NCBI RefSeq assembly: GCF_900102505.1
Contig: NZ_FMVT01000005.1
Span: 124,001 to 188,000, forward strand
Source: Paracoccus tibetensis
GTDB taxonomy: Bacteria; Pseudomonadota; Alphaproteobacteria; Rhodobacterales; Rhodobacteraceae
Length of the DNA stretch: 64,000 bases
Direction: 5' to 3'
Positions 46,683-56,395 of this stretch are shown here, piece by piece (position 1 is the stretch's first letter; every line of letters begins with the position of its first letter). The translations under genes and the position numbers were made by a program. Below the pieces are notes generated by a model. It did no database searches, was not told the origin of the DNA, and saw only the letters and a list, made by a program, of their open reading frames with translations.

Positions 46683-47105
46683 TCAGCCGACCAGCTCGAG
46701 CCCCGAGAAGAAGAAGGCGATCTCTTCCTTGGCCGTTTCCGGCGCGTCCGAGCCGTGGACCGAGTTCTCGCCAACCGACAGCGCAAATTCCTTGCGGATG
46801 GTGCCCGCATCGGCCTGCGCCGGGTTGGTCGCGCCCATCACTTCGCGGTTCTTGGCTATGGCGTTCTCGCCTTCCAGCACCTGCACGACGACCGGCTCGG
46901 AAGCCATGAACTCGACCAGCTCGCCGTAGAAGGGGCGCTCCTTGTGGACCTCGTAGAACTTGCCCGCCTGCTCGGCCGACAGCTTGATGCGCTTCTGGGC
47001 GACGATGCGCAGGCCGGCATCCTCGAACATGGCGTTGATCTTGCCGGTCAGGTTGCGGCGGGTCGCGTCGGGCTTGATGATGGAGAGCGTGCGTTCGATG
47101 GCCAT
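46683..47105 (-). CDS. ndk: Nucleoside diphosphate kinase
   Basis: A 140-residue kinase that balances nucleoside triphosphates using ATP. The active-site histidine lies in [10 protein letters not shown], and TLSIIKPDA opens the fold. Length is standard. The ATG follows AAGGTG. The upstream leader contains competing inverted repeats (see the entry at 47127-47182). Confidence 0.96.
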   Translation of the reverse strand: MAIERTLSIIKPDATRRNLTGKINAMFEDAGLRIVAQKRIKLSAEQAGKFYEVHKERPFYGELVEFMASEPVVVQVLEGENAIAKNREVMGATNPAQADAGTIRKEFALSVGENSVHGSDAPETAKEEIAFFFSGLELVG

Positions 47106-47126
47106 GTGTTCACCTTGTCTGATCGG

Positions 47127-47182
47127 CGGGCCGCGCCCGCGTGACGAAATCCGCGCCCGGTTAACAGGTCGGGCGCGGCCCG
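47127..47182 (-). promoter_or_regulatory. Mutually exclusive hairpins in the ndk leader
   Basis: CGGGCCGCGCCCG (47127-47139) is perfectly complementary to 47170-47182 over 13 bp. CCGCGCCCG (47151-47159) is complementary to 47170-47178 over 9 bp with a 10-base loop. Both cannot form together. The region lies 20-80 bases upstream of the ndk start. Confidence 0.5.
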
Positions 47183-47281
47183 GCAAGCGCGCCACAGGAC
47201 AGCGCCCGCGTGCCGCACCGGCGGGAACCTTCCCGCTCACGAGTGCTTGAGGCCGCAGAGGCCCCAACCGACAGGACCGAG

Positions 47282-48391
47282 ATGCACCAGCCGCCGCCCG
47301 CGACGCCCGACCCCGCGCGCCCCCCGTCCGTCGCGCCGGAGCGGAGCCTGACGACGGGCACGCTGGTCTCCGCCGCGTTCCTGGTGATCCTGGCGGCGGC
47401 GGCGTTCTACTGGTCGAACATCCTCCTGCTGTTCTTCGCCTCCATCCTCATCGCCATCGCGCTGCGCGCCGGGGCGCAAGGCATCCGTCGCCTCGTGGGG
47501 CTGAACGTGAAGATTGGCGTGGTGGTTGTCCTGCTGCTGGTCGTCCTGGCGCTGGTGGGCGCGGGCTTTCTGGCCGGCCCTGCCATCTCGGACCAGTTCA
47601 ACGAGTTGATCGACAGCCTGCCCGAGGCATGGGAGGGGCTGAACGACTGGCTTGCCGGCACGGTGCCGGGCGACGCGATCCAGTCCCAGCTGGAAAACGC
47701 GCCCGATCTCGAGGAAGGCGCCGGCCAGATGGCCGAGCGGCTGCCCGACATCTTCGGCACCATCGCCGGCATCGTGAACATGATCGTCGGCAGCCTCTTC
47801 TCGATCTTCCTGATGCTGATCGTCGCGCTCTACGTCGCGGTCGAGGCCGAGACCTATCGCGACGGCACCCTGGCGCTGGTCCCGCCGCGCCATCGCGGGC
47901 GGGCGGCCGAGGTCATGGACGAGGTGACGGTCAAGCTGGGCAAGTGGATGGGCGGGCAGGCGCTGGACATGCTGGCCGTGGCCGTCATGGCCGGCATCGG
48001 GCTCTGGGCGCTCGGCGTGCCGCTGGCCTTCCTGCTGGCGGTGATCGCGGGCCTGACGAACATCGTGCCCATCGTCGGTCCCTTCATCTCGGGCGCCATC
48101 GCCGTCCTCTTCGCCTTCTCGCAGGGCTTCGAGCTGGCCTGGCAGGTCGCGCTGCTCTTCGTGGTGATCCAGCTGATCGACGGCGAGATCATCCTGCCCC
48201 TGATCCAGCGCTATGCCGTGCGCCTGCCGCCGGCCCTCACGGTGCTGGCGATCATGGCCCTCAGCAGCCTCTTCGGCTTCATCGGCGTGCTGCTGGCGAC
48301 ACCCCTGCTGGTGGTGCTGATCGTGCTGATCCGGCGCATCTATGTCGAGGATGTGCTGGGCGACCGGGCAGATGCCGGGGACAATCCGTAA
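47282..48391 (+). CDS. AI-2E family (PerM/TqsA-like) permease
   Basis: A 369-residue membrane protein with about 7-8 helices: two near the N-terminus, a periplasmic loop (~100-155), then the C-terminal block with the conserved [15 protein letters not shown] and the re-entrant-like [13 protein letters not shown]. Family members export autoinducer-2 or move ions; the substrate is not predictable. The ATG preceded by AGGACCGAG is used; a GTG at 47210 would add 24 poorly conserved residues. Divergent from ndk. Confidence 0.88.
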   Translation: MHQPPPATPDPARPPSVAPERSLTTGTLVSAAFLVILAAAAFYWSNILLLFFASILIAIALRAGAQGIRRLVGLNVKIGVVVVLLLVVLALVGAGFLAGPAISDQFNELIDSLPEAWEGLNDWLAGTVPGDAIQSQLENAPDLEEGAGQMAERLPDIFGTIAGIVNMIVGSLFSIFLMLIVALYVAVEAETYRDGTLALVPPRHRGRAAEVMDEVTVKLGKWMGGQALDMLAVAVMAGIGLWALGVPLAFLLAVIAGLTNIVPIVGPFISGAIAVLFAFSQGFELAWQVALLFVVIQLIDGEIILPLIQRYAVRLPPALTVLAIMALSSLFGFIGVLLATPLLVVLIVLIRRIYVEDVLGDRADAGDNP

Positions 48392-48467
48392 CCTGCGGTT
48401 GAAGTTTTCGTGAATCCGACACATGTCCGTCCTAATGTCGGGGCGAATCCAGTCGGGTGGCAGCATG

Positions 48468-49232
48468 ATGACGCCGATCTGCAAGGGCCGATACCGCGCG
48501 AGGCTCGCCGAGACGCCAGAGGACCTGCGCGCCGCGCAGCGCCTGCGCTGGCTGTGCTTCCACGGTCGCAACGGCGCCCCCGACGACGGGGCGCAGCTGG
48601 ACGCCGACGCGCTGGACCCCGAATGCAGCCACATGCTGGTCGAGGAGCTTGAGACCGGCCGGCTGGTCTGCACCTTCCGCTTCCTGCCCCTGACCGACGG
48701 CAGCCAGATCGCGCGCAGCTACTCGGCGCAGTTCTACGACCTGGACGCGCTCAGCCGCTTCGACGGGCCGATGGTCGAGATGGGGCGCTTCTGCATGGAC
48801 CCCGCGACGCATGACCCCGACATCGTCCGCATTGCCTGGGCCGCGATGACCCGCTTTGTCGAGGAAGGCGGGATCGAGATGCTCTTCGGCTGCTCGTCCT
48901 TCACCGGCTGCGAGCCGGGCGTGCATGCCGAGGCCTTTGCGATGCTCAAGGACCGGCACCTCGCCCCGCGCCGCTGGTGGCCGCGCGTCAAGGCCCCCCG
49001 CGTCTTCCGCTTCGCCCGCGCCCTGCGCCGGCACACCGCCGATCCCAAGCAGGCCATGGCGGCCATGCCGCCGCTGCTGCGCAGCTACCTTGCGATGGGC
49101 GGGTGGGTCAGCGATCACGCGGTGGTCGATCCGGTGCTGCGGACGATGCATGTCTTCACTGGCGTCGAGATCCGCGCCATCCCGCCCGCCCGCAAGCGGA
49201 TGCTGGCGGCGCTGCTGGACGGAGCGCGCTAG
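48468..49232 (+). CDS. olsB: OlsB-like ornithine acyltransferase (GNAT-type, hemolysin/AHL-synthase fold)
   Basis: A 254-residue acyltransferase resembling OlsB, which makes lyso-ornithine lipid by linking a 3-hydroxyacyl group from ACP to ornithine. Support is the pattern RYRARLAETPEDLRAAQRLRW...FHGR near the start, LVCTFRFLPL, and EMGRFCMDP, plus SYLAMGGWVSDHAVVDP near the end. Tandem ATGs at 48465 and 48468 follow GGTGG; the second has better spacing. An upstream ATG at 48423 lacks a site. No olsA (plsC-like) gene is adjacent, so ornithine lipid completion must depend on a distant gene. Confidence 0.78.
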   Translation: MTPICKGRYRARLAETPEDLRAAQRLRWLCFHGRNGAPDDGAQLDADALDPECSHMLVEELETGRLVCTFRFLPLTDGSQIARSYSAQFYDLDALSRFDGPMVEMGRFCMDPATHDPDIVRIAWAAMTRFVEEGGIEMLFGCSSFTGCEPGVHAEAFAMLKDRHLAPRRWWPRVKAPRVFRFARALRRHTADPKQAMAAMPPLLRSYLAMGGWVSDHAVVDPVLRTMHVFTGVEIRAIPPARKRMLAALLDGAR

Positions 49233-49365
49233 CCGTTCCGCGCCTGCCTGCCGGATGGGCACGTCGCTGAAGCCGCAGGCAGAGCCGCGGCGCCTGCCCG
49301 AACCGCAAGCAGGCGAACGGCAGGCCGCCGTTGACCTTTGCCCGCACCGGCCGCCCTCTGCCCAT

Positions 49366-50181
49366 ATGTTGGACAGCACCGCCCCCCTCGAGACCATGCA
49401 GCGCAGCCGGGGCGAGGCGCATGTGGTTCTGGGGCCGCGGGGGCTGATCGATCTGGCGCAGGCGGGCTCGGCAAAGGCGATGCTGCCGCGGATGACGGCC
49501 GGCCTGCCCGAGATCGTGTTCCTGAACACCTCGGGCGGCCTCGCCTCGGGGGACCGCCTCGGCTTCGGGGTCGAGCTGCGTCCCGACGCCCGCGCCCTGG
49601 CGACGACGCAGACGGCCGAGCGCGCCTACCGCGCCACCGGCGCGCCCGCCACGGCCGAGGTCGACCTGACCGTCGGCGCCGGCGCCTGGCTCGACTGGCT
49701 GCCGCAGGAGACGATCCTCTATGACGGCGCGCGCCTGCACCGCGAGACGACGGTGGATCTGGCCGAGGATGCCGGCTGCCTGCTGCTGGAGATGCTGGTC
49801 CTCGGCCGCCTGGCGATGGGCGAACGGCCGGCGCGGCTGGACCTGCGCGACCGCCGCGTGGTGCGTCGCGGGGGCCGCGTGATCCACCACGACGCGCTTG
49901 CGCTGGACCACGACGCGCTGGCGCGGCTGCCCGGCGCGGCCATGACCGGCGGCGCCCCTGCGCTGGCGACGCTGGCGCTGATCGCGCCCCATGCGCCCGA
50001 CCTTCTGCCCGCCGCCCGCGCCGTTCTGGACGAGCCGGGCGTCGAGGCCGCCGCCAGCGCTCCGCCCGGCCGGCTGGTGATCCGCCTTCTGGCGGCTGAC
50101 GGCTGGCCGCTGCGCCGGCAGATCAACCGGCTGCTGCGCGTCCTGCGCCCCCACCCCCTTCCCCGCATCTGGCAGGTCTGA
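49366..50181 (+). CDS. ureD: Urease accessory protein UreD
   Basis: A 271-residue urease chaperone that, with UreF and UreG, delivers nickel to the apo-urease. The family core [19 protein letters not shown] and the [15 protein letters not shown] stretch are clear. The ATG at CATATG is used; an ATG at 49255 is in frame but would add a tail unlike UreD. It opens the urease operon, 133 bp after olsB; that space is rich in GCAGGC-type words but has no clear promoter. Confidence 0.93.
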   Translation: MLDSTAPLETMQRSRGEAHVVLGPRGLIDLAQAGSAKAMLPRMTAGLPEIVFLNTSGGLASGDRLGFGVELRPDARALATTQTAERAYRATGAPATAEVDLTVGAGAWLDWLPQETILYDGARLHRETTVDLAEDAGCLLLEMLVLGRLAMGERPARLDLRDRRVVRRGGRVIHHDALALDHDALARLPGAAMTGGAPALATLALIAPHAPDLLPAARAVLDEPGVEAAASAPPGRLVIRLLAADGWPLRRQINRLLRVLRPHPLPRIWQV

Positions 50182-50182
50182 C

Positions 50183-50493
<311 letters not shown>

Positions 50494-50497
<4 letters not shown>

Positions 50498-51048
50498 AAC
50501 GCCTGGTTCTTGCCGTCCTGCTGCTGCCTTCGGCGGCCCTGGCCCATCCCGGCCATCATGACGAGGGCCAGTTCCTCCACGGCCTCATGCACCCGGTGGG
50601 GGGCGCCGACCACCTGCTGGCGATGGTCGCGCTCGGCCTGCTGGCAGCGCAGCTGGGGGGCCGTGCAGTCTGGGCGCTCCCCTTGAGCTTCGTCGGCGCG
50701 ATGCTGATTGGCGGCGCGCTTGGCGCGATGGGCGTCGCCCTGCCGGCGGTCGAGCCGATGATCCTCGCCTCGGTCGTCATTCTCGGCGTGCTGGTGGCGA
50801 TGGCCGTGCGCCTGCCGCTTTCGGCGCTTCTGCCGATGGCGGCGCTGTTCGGCGCCGCGCATGGCTGGGCGCATGGGGCCGAGGGGCCGGGCAGCAGCCT
50901 CGCGCTCTACGCCGCGGGCTTCACCTTCGCCACGCTGGCGCTGCACCTGGCGGGCATCGGCTTCGGCCGGCTGCTGGCGAAGGGGCTGGAGCTGCGCGTT
51001 CTGGGCGGCGGCACCGCGCTGGCGGGCCTTGCCTTGGCGGTGGCGTGA
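50494..51048 (+). CDS. ureJ: HupE/UreJ family protein
   Basis: A 184-residue membrane protein with an N-terminal signal-like helix ([14 protein letters not shown]), then [27 protein letters not shown], the histidine-rich signature of HupE/UreJ, and about five more helices. The family is linked to nickel uptake for urease or hydrogenase. It is inserted between ureA and ureB and overlaps ureA by 4 bp, so it is an integral part of the operon. Confidence 0.92.
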
Positions 51049-51049
51049 C

Positions 51050-51355
51050 ATGATCCCCGGCGAGATCCTCCCCGCCTCCGGCGAGATCGTCCTGAACGAG
51101 GGGCGCGAGACCGTCACGCTGATGATCGCCAATACCGGCGACCGACCAATTCAGGTCGGCAGCCACTACCACTTCGCCGAGACCAACGCGGCGCTGGACT
51201 TCGACCGGGCGCAGGCCCGCGGCATGCGCCTCGCCATCCCCGCCGGCACCGCCGTCCGGTTCGAGCCGGGCCAGTCGCGCGAGGTGACGCTGGTGGGTTA
51301 CGCCGGCGCCCGCACCGTCCACGGCTTTCGCGGCCAGATCGGAGGCGCGCTGTGA
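51050..51355 (+). CDS. ureB: Urease subunit beta
   Basis: A 101-residue beta subunit: [19 protein letters not shown], then [14 protein letters not shown] and the C-terminal [14 protein letters not shown]. It starts one base after ureJ and ends overlapping the ureC GTG (GTGA). Confidence 0.97.
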   Translation: MIPGEILPASGEIVLNEGRETVTLMIANTGDRPIQVGSHYHFAETNAALDFDRAQARGMRLAIPAGTAVRFEPGQSREVTLVGYAGARTVHGFRGQIGGAL

Positions 51356-53037
51356 CCACCCTCTCGCGCGCAGATTACGCCGCCCTCTACGGCCCCACCA
51401 CCGGCGACCGCATCCGCCTGGCCGATACCGAGATCATCATCGAGGTCGAGCGCGACCTGACCCTTCCCGGCGAAGAGGTGAAGTTCGGCGGCGGCAAGGT
51501 CGTCCGCGACGGCATGGGGCAGTCTCAGGTCACCCGCGAGGGCGGCGCGATGGACACGGTCATCACCGGCGTCGTCGTCTTCGACCACCAAGGCATCGTG
51601 AAGGCGGATGTCGGCCTCAGGGACGGCCGCATCGCCGGGATTGGCAAGGCGGGCAATCCCGACACGCAGCCGGGCGTCACCCTGATCATCGGGCCGGGGA
51701 CCGAGATCATCGCCGGCGAAGGGCGCATCCTGACGCCGGGCGGCTTCGACTGCCACATCCACTACATCTGCCCGCAGCAGGTGGACCACGCGCTGCATTC
51801 TGGCGTCACCACGCTGCTCGGCGGCGGCACCGGCCCCGCGCATGGCACGCTGGCCACGACCTGCACCCCCGGCCCGTGGCACATCGCCCGGATGCTGGAG
51901 GCCTGCGCCGAGCTGCCAGTCAACATCGGCATCGCTGGCAAGGGCAACGCCTCGCTGCCGGCGCCGCTGGAAGAGCAGATCCGCGCCGGCGCCTGCGCGC
52001 TGAAGCTGCACGAGGATTGGGGCACCACGCCCAAGGCCATCGACACCTGCCTGTCTGTCGCCGACGCGATGGACGTGCAGGTGATGATCCACACGGACAC
52101 GCTGAACGAATCGGGCTTCGTCGAGGACACGATGGCCGCCATCGCCGGCCGCACCATCCACGCCTACCACACCGAGGGCGCGGGCGGCGGCCACGCCCCC
52201 GACATCATCCGCATGGTCGGGATGGCGAACGTGCTGCCCTCCTCGACCAACCCCACGCGCCCCTACACGGCGAACACGGTCGAAGAGCATCTGGACATGC
52301 TGATGGTCTGCCACCACCTCGACCGCCGCGTGCCCGAGGATGTCGCCTTCGCCGAATCCCGCATCCGCAAGGAGACCATCGCGGCCGAGGACATCCTGCA
52401 CGATCTGGGCGCGTTCAGCGTCATCTCCTCGGACAGCCAGGCGATGGGCCGGATCGGCGAGGTCATCACGCGGACCTGGCAGACGGCGTCGAAGATGCGC
52501 CAGCAGCGGGGGCTGCTGCCCGAGGAGCAGGGCCAGAACGACAACCTCCGCGCCCGCCGCTACATCGCGAAGTACACGATCAACCCGGCCATCGCGCATG
52601 GGGTCAGCGGGCATATCGGCTCGATCACCCCCGGCAAGCGCGCCGATCTGGTCCTGTGGTCCCCCGCCTTCTTCGGCGCCAAGCCCGAAATGGTGCTGGT
52701 CGGCGGCATGATCAGCGTGGCGCAGATGGGCGATCCGAACGGCTCGATCCCTGTGCAGCCGATCTTCTCGCGCCCGATGTGGGGGCATACCGGACGCGCC
52801 TCGGCGCTGTTCCTGTCAAAAGCCGGGCTGGAGGCGGGGGCGGCAGGCAGCCTCGGAAAGACGCTGATCGCGGTCGAGAACACGCGCGGGATCGGCAAGG
52901 CCGACATGGCGATGAACAGCGCGATGCCGCGGATCGAGGTCGACCCCGAGAGCTACGAGGTCCGCGCCGACGGGCAGTTGCTGACCTGCGAGCCCGCGAC
53001 GGAACTGCCGCTGGCCCAACGCTATTTCCTGTTCTGA
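51352..53037 (+). CDS. ureC: Urease subunit alpha (catalytic)
   Basis: The 561-residue catalytic subunit, which hydrolyses urea to ammonia and carbamate at a di-nickel site. All ligands are present: His135 and His137 (CHIHYIC), carbamylated Lys218 with His220 (KLHEDWG), His247, His273 and Asp361 (SSDSQAMGR), plus flap residues Cys320 and His321 (MVCHHLD). The first histidine segment reads [12 protein letters not shown] instead of the more common IDTHIHFICPQQ. Translation starts at a GTG overlapping the ureB stop. Confidence 0.98.
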   Translation: MTTLSRADYAALYGPTTGDRIRLADTEIIIEVERDLTLPGEEVKFGGGKVVRDGMGQSQVTREGGAMDTVITGVVVFDHQGIVKADVGLRDGRIAGIGKAGNPDTQPGVTLIIGPGTEIIAGEGRILTPGGFDCHIHYICPQQVDHALHSGVTTLLGGGTGPAHGTLATTCTPGPWHIARMLEACAELPVNIGIAGKGNASLPAPLEEQIRAGACALKLHEDWGTTPKAIDTCLSVADAMDVQVMIHTDTLNESGFVEDTMAAIAGRTIHAYHTEGAGGGHAPDIIRMVGMANVLPSSTNPTRPYTANTVEEHLDMLMVCHHLDRRVPEDVAFAESRIRKETIAAEDILHDLGAFSVISSDSQAMGRIGEVITRTWQTASKMRQQRGLLPEEQGQNDNLRARRYIAKYTINPAIAHGVSGHIGSITPGKRADLVLWSPAFFGAKPEMVLVGGMISVAQMGDPNGSIPVQPIFSRPMWGHTGRASALFLSKAGLEAGAAGSLGKTLIAVENTRGIGKADMAMNSAMPRIEVDPESYEVRADGQLLTCEPATELPLAQRYFLF

Positions 53038-53049
53038 GGGAGATTTTTC

Positions 53050-53616
53050 ATGATCGCGACTGCACAATCCATTACCCGCAACGCCCCTGGCCCCTTCGAC
53101 GCCGAGATTTCGCTGGACTACGAGGCACGCCTGCTGCGCCGCAAGCGCATGGCCTGCACGGGCGGCGACTTCCTCGTGGACCTGCCCGAGGTCACCAGCC
53201 TCGAGGATGGCGACGCCTTCGAACTGTCCGACGGCCGCCTCATCGCCGTCCGCGCCGCGCCCGAGCCGGTGCTGGTCATCCGCGGCCACCTGGCGCGGCT
53301 GGCCTGGCATATCGGCAACCGCCACACCCCCTGCCGGATCGAGGCCGACCGGCTGATCATCCGTCAGGACCACGTGCTGGAGGCGATGCTGCGCCGCCTC
53401 GGCGCCCAGATCGTCGCCATGGAGATGCCGTTCCGCCCCGAGGGCGGCGCCTACGGGCACGGCCGCACCTTCGGTCACGACCATGGCCATTCCCACGCGC
53501 CAGGCACCGGGCATCATCACCATGACGATCACCATGCACCAGCCCACCGCCACGACGCCGTCCTGCTGCACCAGCACGCCCCGGCCGCCAGTGCAGCCGG
53601 CCCCGGCGTCGCCTGA
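53050..53616 (+). CDS. ureE: Urease accessory protein UreE
   Basis: A 188-residue nickel metallochaperone. The N-terminal peptide-binding domain (to ~75) and the metal-binding domain (VLVIRGHLARLAWHIGNRHTP, then VLEAMLRRLGAQIVAMEMPFRPEGGAYGHG) are standard. The C-terminal ~50 residues are histidine-rich ([19 protein letters not shown]), a nickel store. The last ~95 bases are also read in another frame as the start of ureF. It follows ureC by 12 bp. Confidence 0.95.
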   Translation: MIATAQSITRNAPGPFDAEISLDYEARLLRRKRMACTGGDFLVDLPEVTSLEDGDAFELSDGRLIAVRAAPEPVLVIRGHLARLAWHIGNRHTPCRIEADRLIIRQDHVLEAMLRRLGAQIVAMEMPFRPEGGAYGHGRTFGHDHGHSHAPGTGHHHHDDHHAPAHRHDAVLLHQHAPAASAAGPGVA

Positions 53617-54240
53617 GGCCGCCCGGCTGCTGCTGCACCAGGTCCTGTCGCCCGCCTTCCCGGTGGGCGGCTTCGCTTGGTCGCAGGGGCTGGAATGGGC
53701 CATGGACCGCGGCCGCGTCTCGCGCACAAGCCTGCCGGCATGGCTGGCCGACTGGCTGGATCACGGCGCCGGCTGGACGGATGCCGTGCTGGCCGCGCTG
53801 GCCCTGCGGCCGGGCGCGGATCACGCGGCGCTGGACGATCTGGCCCGCGCCAGCTGCATGAGCGCCGAGCGCCTGACCGAGACCGTCCAGCAGGGCGCGG
53901 CCTTCGCCGCCAGCCTCACGGCCGTCACCGGGCAGGACCACCCGCCCGCCGCGCTGCCGGTCGCCTTCGGCCGCGCGTTCGCCCCGATGCCCCTGCCCGC
54001 GCCCGAGATCATCGCCGCCTTCCTGCAAGCCCAAGCCGCCGCGCTGATCAGTGCCGCCGTCCGCTTCCTGCCGCTTGGGCCCGTCGAGGGGCAGCGCATG
54101 CTCGCCTCGCTGCACCCCGCCATCCTCCGCCGCGCCGCGCTGGCCGCCGGGGCGACCAAGGCGGACCTCGCCTCCGCCAGCTGGGGCGCCGACATCGCCG
54201 CCATGCGGCACGAAACCATGACCACGAGGATCTTCCGCTC

Positions 54241-54244
<4 letters not shown>
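53522..54244 (+). CDS. ureF: Urease accessory protein UreF
   Basis: A 240-residue helical urease chaperone that joins UreD and UreG. The family core begins at [21 protein letters not shown]. The start is uncertain: ATG codons at 53522 and 53534 both lie inside the histidine-tail coding sequence of ureE, and neither has a recognisable ribosome site, so coupled translation from ureE is likely. Residues 1-~30 are non-conserved ([20 protein letters not shown]). It overlaps ureG by 4 bp (ATGA). Confidence 0.9.
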
Positions 54245-54864
<620 letters not shown>

Positions 54865-54874
54865 GGTTGCCCTT

Positions 54875-54896
54875 GCGGCAGGCAGTTGCCTGCCGC
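54875..54896 (+). terminator. Hairpin after ureG
   Basis: GCGGCAGGC and GCCTGCCGC form a perfect 9-bp stem with a 4-base loop. Without a T-run it may only partly stop transcription into urtA. Confidence 0.6.
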
Positions 54897-55056
54897 GATG
54901 CCGAAGCTTGCGCCAGTCACGGTCTGCCCCGCCTCCAGCCTGCCCGAATCCTCGCCAACTGCCTGTTTTCGCCCTCTTGCTGCAGATGCGAGGGCGGCAA
55001 GCCCTCCCGAAAAAGAACAACAGGGATGTCCGGCAGATGCCGGCGGAGAAGGGATG
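54897..55056 (+). promoter_or_regulatory. urtA leader/promoter region
   Basis: This space should hold the urtABCDE promoter. It contains a second hairpin, CGCCCTC/GAGGGCG (54970-54976 with 54990-54996, 13-base loop), and an A-rich stretch before the ribosome site. I could not assign a convincing sigma-70, sigma-54 or NtrC motif. Confidence 0.4.
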
Positions 55057-56340
55057 ATGACCAAGCTGACCAAGCTGCTGATGATGACCAGCGCGCTGAC
55101 GCTGGCGGGCATGGCCCATGCGCAGGAGGGCGAGCCGATCAAGATCGGCGTCCTCCACTCGCTGTCGGGCACGATGGCGATTTCGGAAACGACGCTGAAG
55201 GACACCGTCCTGATGCTGGTCGAGCAGCAGAACGCCAAGGGCGGCGTGCTTGGCCGTCCGCTGGAAGCGGTGGTGGTGGACCCCGCCTCGGACTGGCCGC
55301 TCTTCGCCGAGAAGGCGCGCGAGCTGCTGACTGTGTCCGAGGTGGACGCGATCTTCGGCTGCTGGACCTCGGTCAGCCGCAAGTCGGTCCTGCCGGTGAT
55401 CGAGGAGCTGAACGGGCTTCTGTTCTACCCGGTGCAGTACGAGGGCGAGGAATCCTCGAAGAACGTGATCTACACCGGCGCCGCGCCGAACCAGCAGGCG
55501 ATCCCGGCAGTCGACTACATGATGGAGGAGCTGGGCGTCGAGAGCTGGGCGCTTCTGGGCACCGACTACGTCTATCCGCGCACGACGAACAACATCCTCG
55601 ACGCCTACCTGAAGTCGAAGGGCGTCGCCGAGGAGGACATCTTCGTCAACTACACCCCATTCGGCCATTCGGACTGGTCGCGGATCGTGTCCGACGTGGT
55701 GGCGCTTGGCGCGGGCGGCAAGAAGGTCGGCGTCGTCTCGACCATCAACGGCGACGCGAACGTGGGCTTCTACAAGGAGCTGGCGGCGGCGGGCGTCTCG
55801 GCCGACGACATCCCCGTGATGGCCTTCTCGGTCGGCGAGGAAGAGCTGTCGGGCCTCGACACCACCAACCTCGTCGGGCACCTGGCCGCCTGGAACTACT
55901 TCCAGACCGCGGAATCCCCCGAGAACGAGGAGTTCATCACCGCCTGGCACGAATTCACCGGCGACACGAACCGCGTGACGAACGACCCGATGGAAGCGAC
56001 GATGATCGGTTTCAACGCATGGGTCGCCGCCGTCGAGGCCGCAGGCACGACCGAGGTGGACGCGGTGCTGGACGCTATCGTGGGCGTCGAGGTGCCGAAC
56101 CTGACCGGCAGCATGGCGACCGTCCTGCCGAACCACCACATCACCAAGCCCGTCCTGATCGGCGAGATTCGCGAGGACGGACAGTTCGACATCGTCAGCC
56201 AGACCGACCCGGTGCCGGGCGACGCCTGGACCGATCACCTGCCGGAATCGGCCGTGCTCGAGGCCGACTGGCCGGGCCAGTCCTGCGGGATGTTCAACAC
56301 CGAGACGAACACCTGCGTGCAGGTCCAGTCGAACTACTGA
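55057..56340 (+). CDS. urtA: Urea ABC transporter, substrate-binding protein
   Basis: A 427-residue periplasmic binding protein of the branched-chain amino acid type, specific for urea in UrtA. A signal peptide ends near AGMAHA, then EPIKIGVLHSLSGTMAISE starts the mature fold. The FGCWTSVSRKSVLPVIE and FYPVQYEGEESSKNV stretches are typical of UrtA. Tandem ATGs at 55054 and 55057 follow GGAGAAGGG. A hairpin after the gene should keep its transcript more abundant than the membrane genes. Confidence 0.95.
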   Translation: MTKLTKLLMMTSALTLAGMAHAQEGEPIKIGVLHSLSGTMAISETTLKDTVLMLVEQQNAKGGVLGRPLEAVVVDPASDWPLFAEKARELLTVSEVDAIFGCWTSVSRKSVLPVIEELNGLLFYPVQYEGEESSKNVIYTGAAPNQQAIPAVDYMMEELGVESWALLGTDYVYPRTTNNILDAYLKSKGVAEEDIFVNYTPFGHSDWSRIVSDVVALGAGGKKVGVVSTINGDANVGFYKELAAAGVSADDIPVMAFSVGEEELSGLDTTNLVGHLAAWNYFQTAESPENEEFITAWHEFTGDTNRVTNDPMEATMIGFNAWVAAVEAAGTTEVDAVLDAIVGVEVPNLTGSMATVLPNHHITKPVLIGEIREDGQFDIVSQTDPVPGDAWTDHLPESAVLEADWPGQSCGMFNTETNTCVQVQSNY

Positions 56341-56348
56341 CCCTCGGC

Positions 56349-56372
56349 GGCGGGCGGTTTTTCCCGCCCGCC
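56349..56372 (+). terminator. Partial terminator/stabilising hairpin between urtA and urtB
   Basis: GGCGGGCGG pairs with CCGCCCGCC over 9 bp around a T-rich loop in the 55-bp gap. Placement after a binding-protein gene is typical of attenuation that gives excess receptor. Confidence 0.65.
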
Positions 56373-56395
56373 ACTTCTGCTGAAGGAATGTCCGC

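Noticed and set aside
49255..49365. Earlier ATG for ureD
   Set aside because: The added residues (MGTSLKPQ onward) are proline/arginine rich and unlike UreD, and no ribosome site precedes the codon.
54870..54900. Possible sigma-54 promoter (GGCA...TTGC words) upstream of urtA
   Set aside because: The words belong to the ureG terminator stem, and the GG/GC dinucleotide spacing does not fit the -24/-12 pattern.
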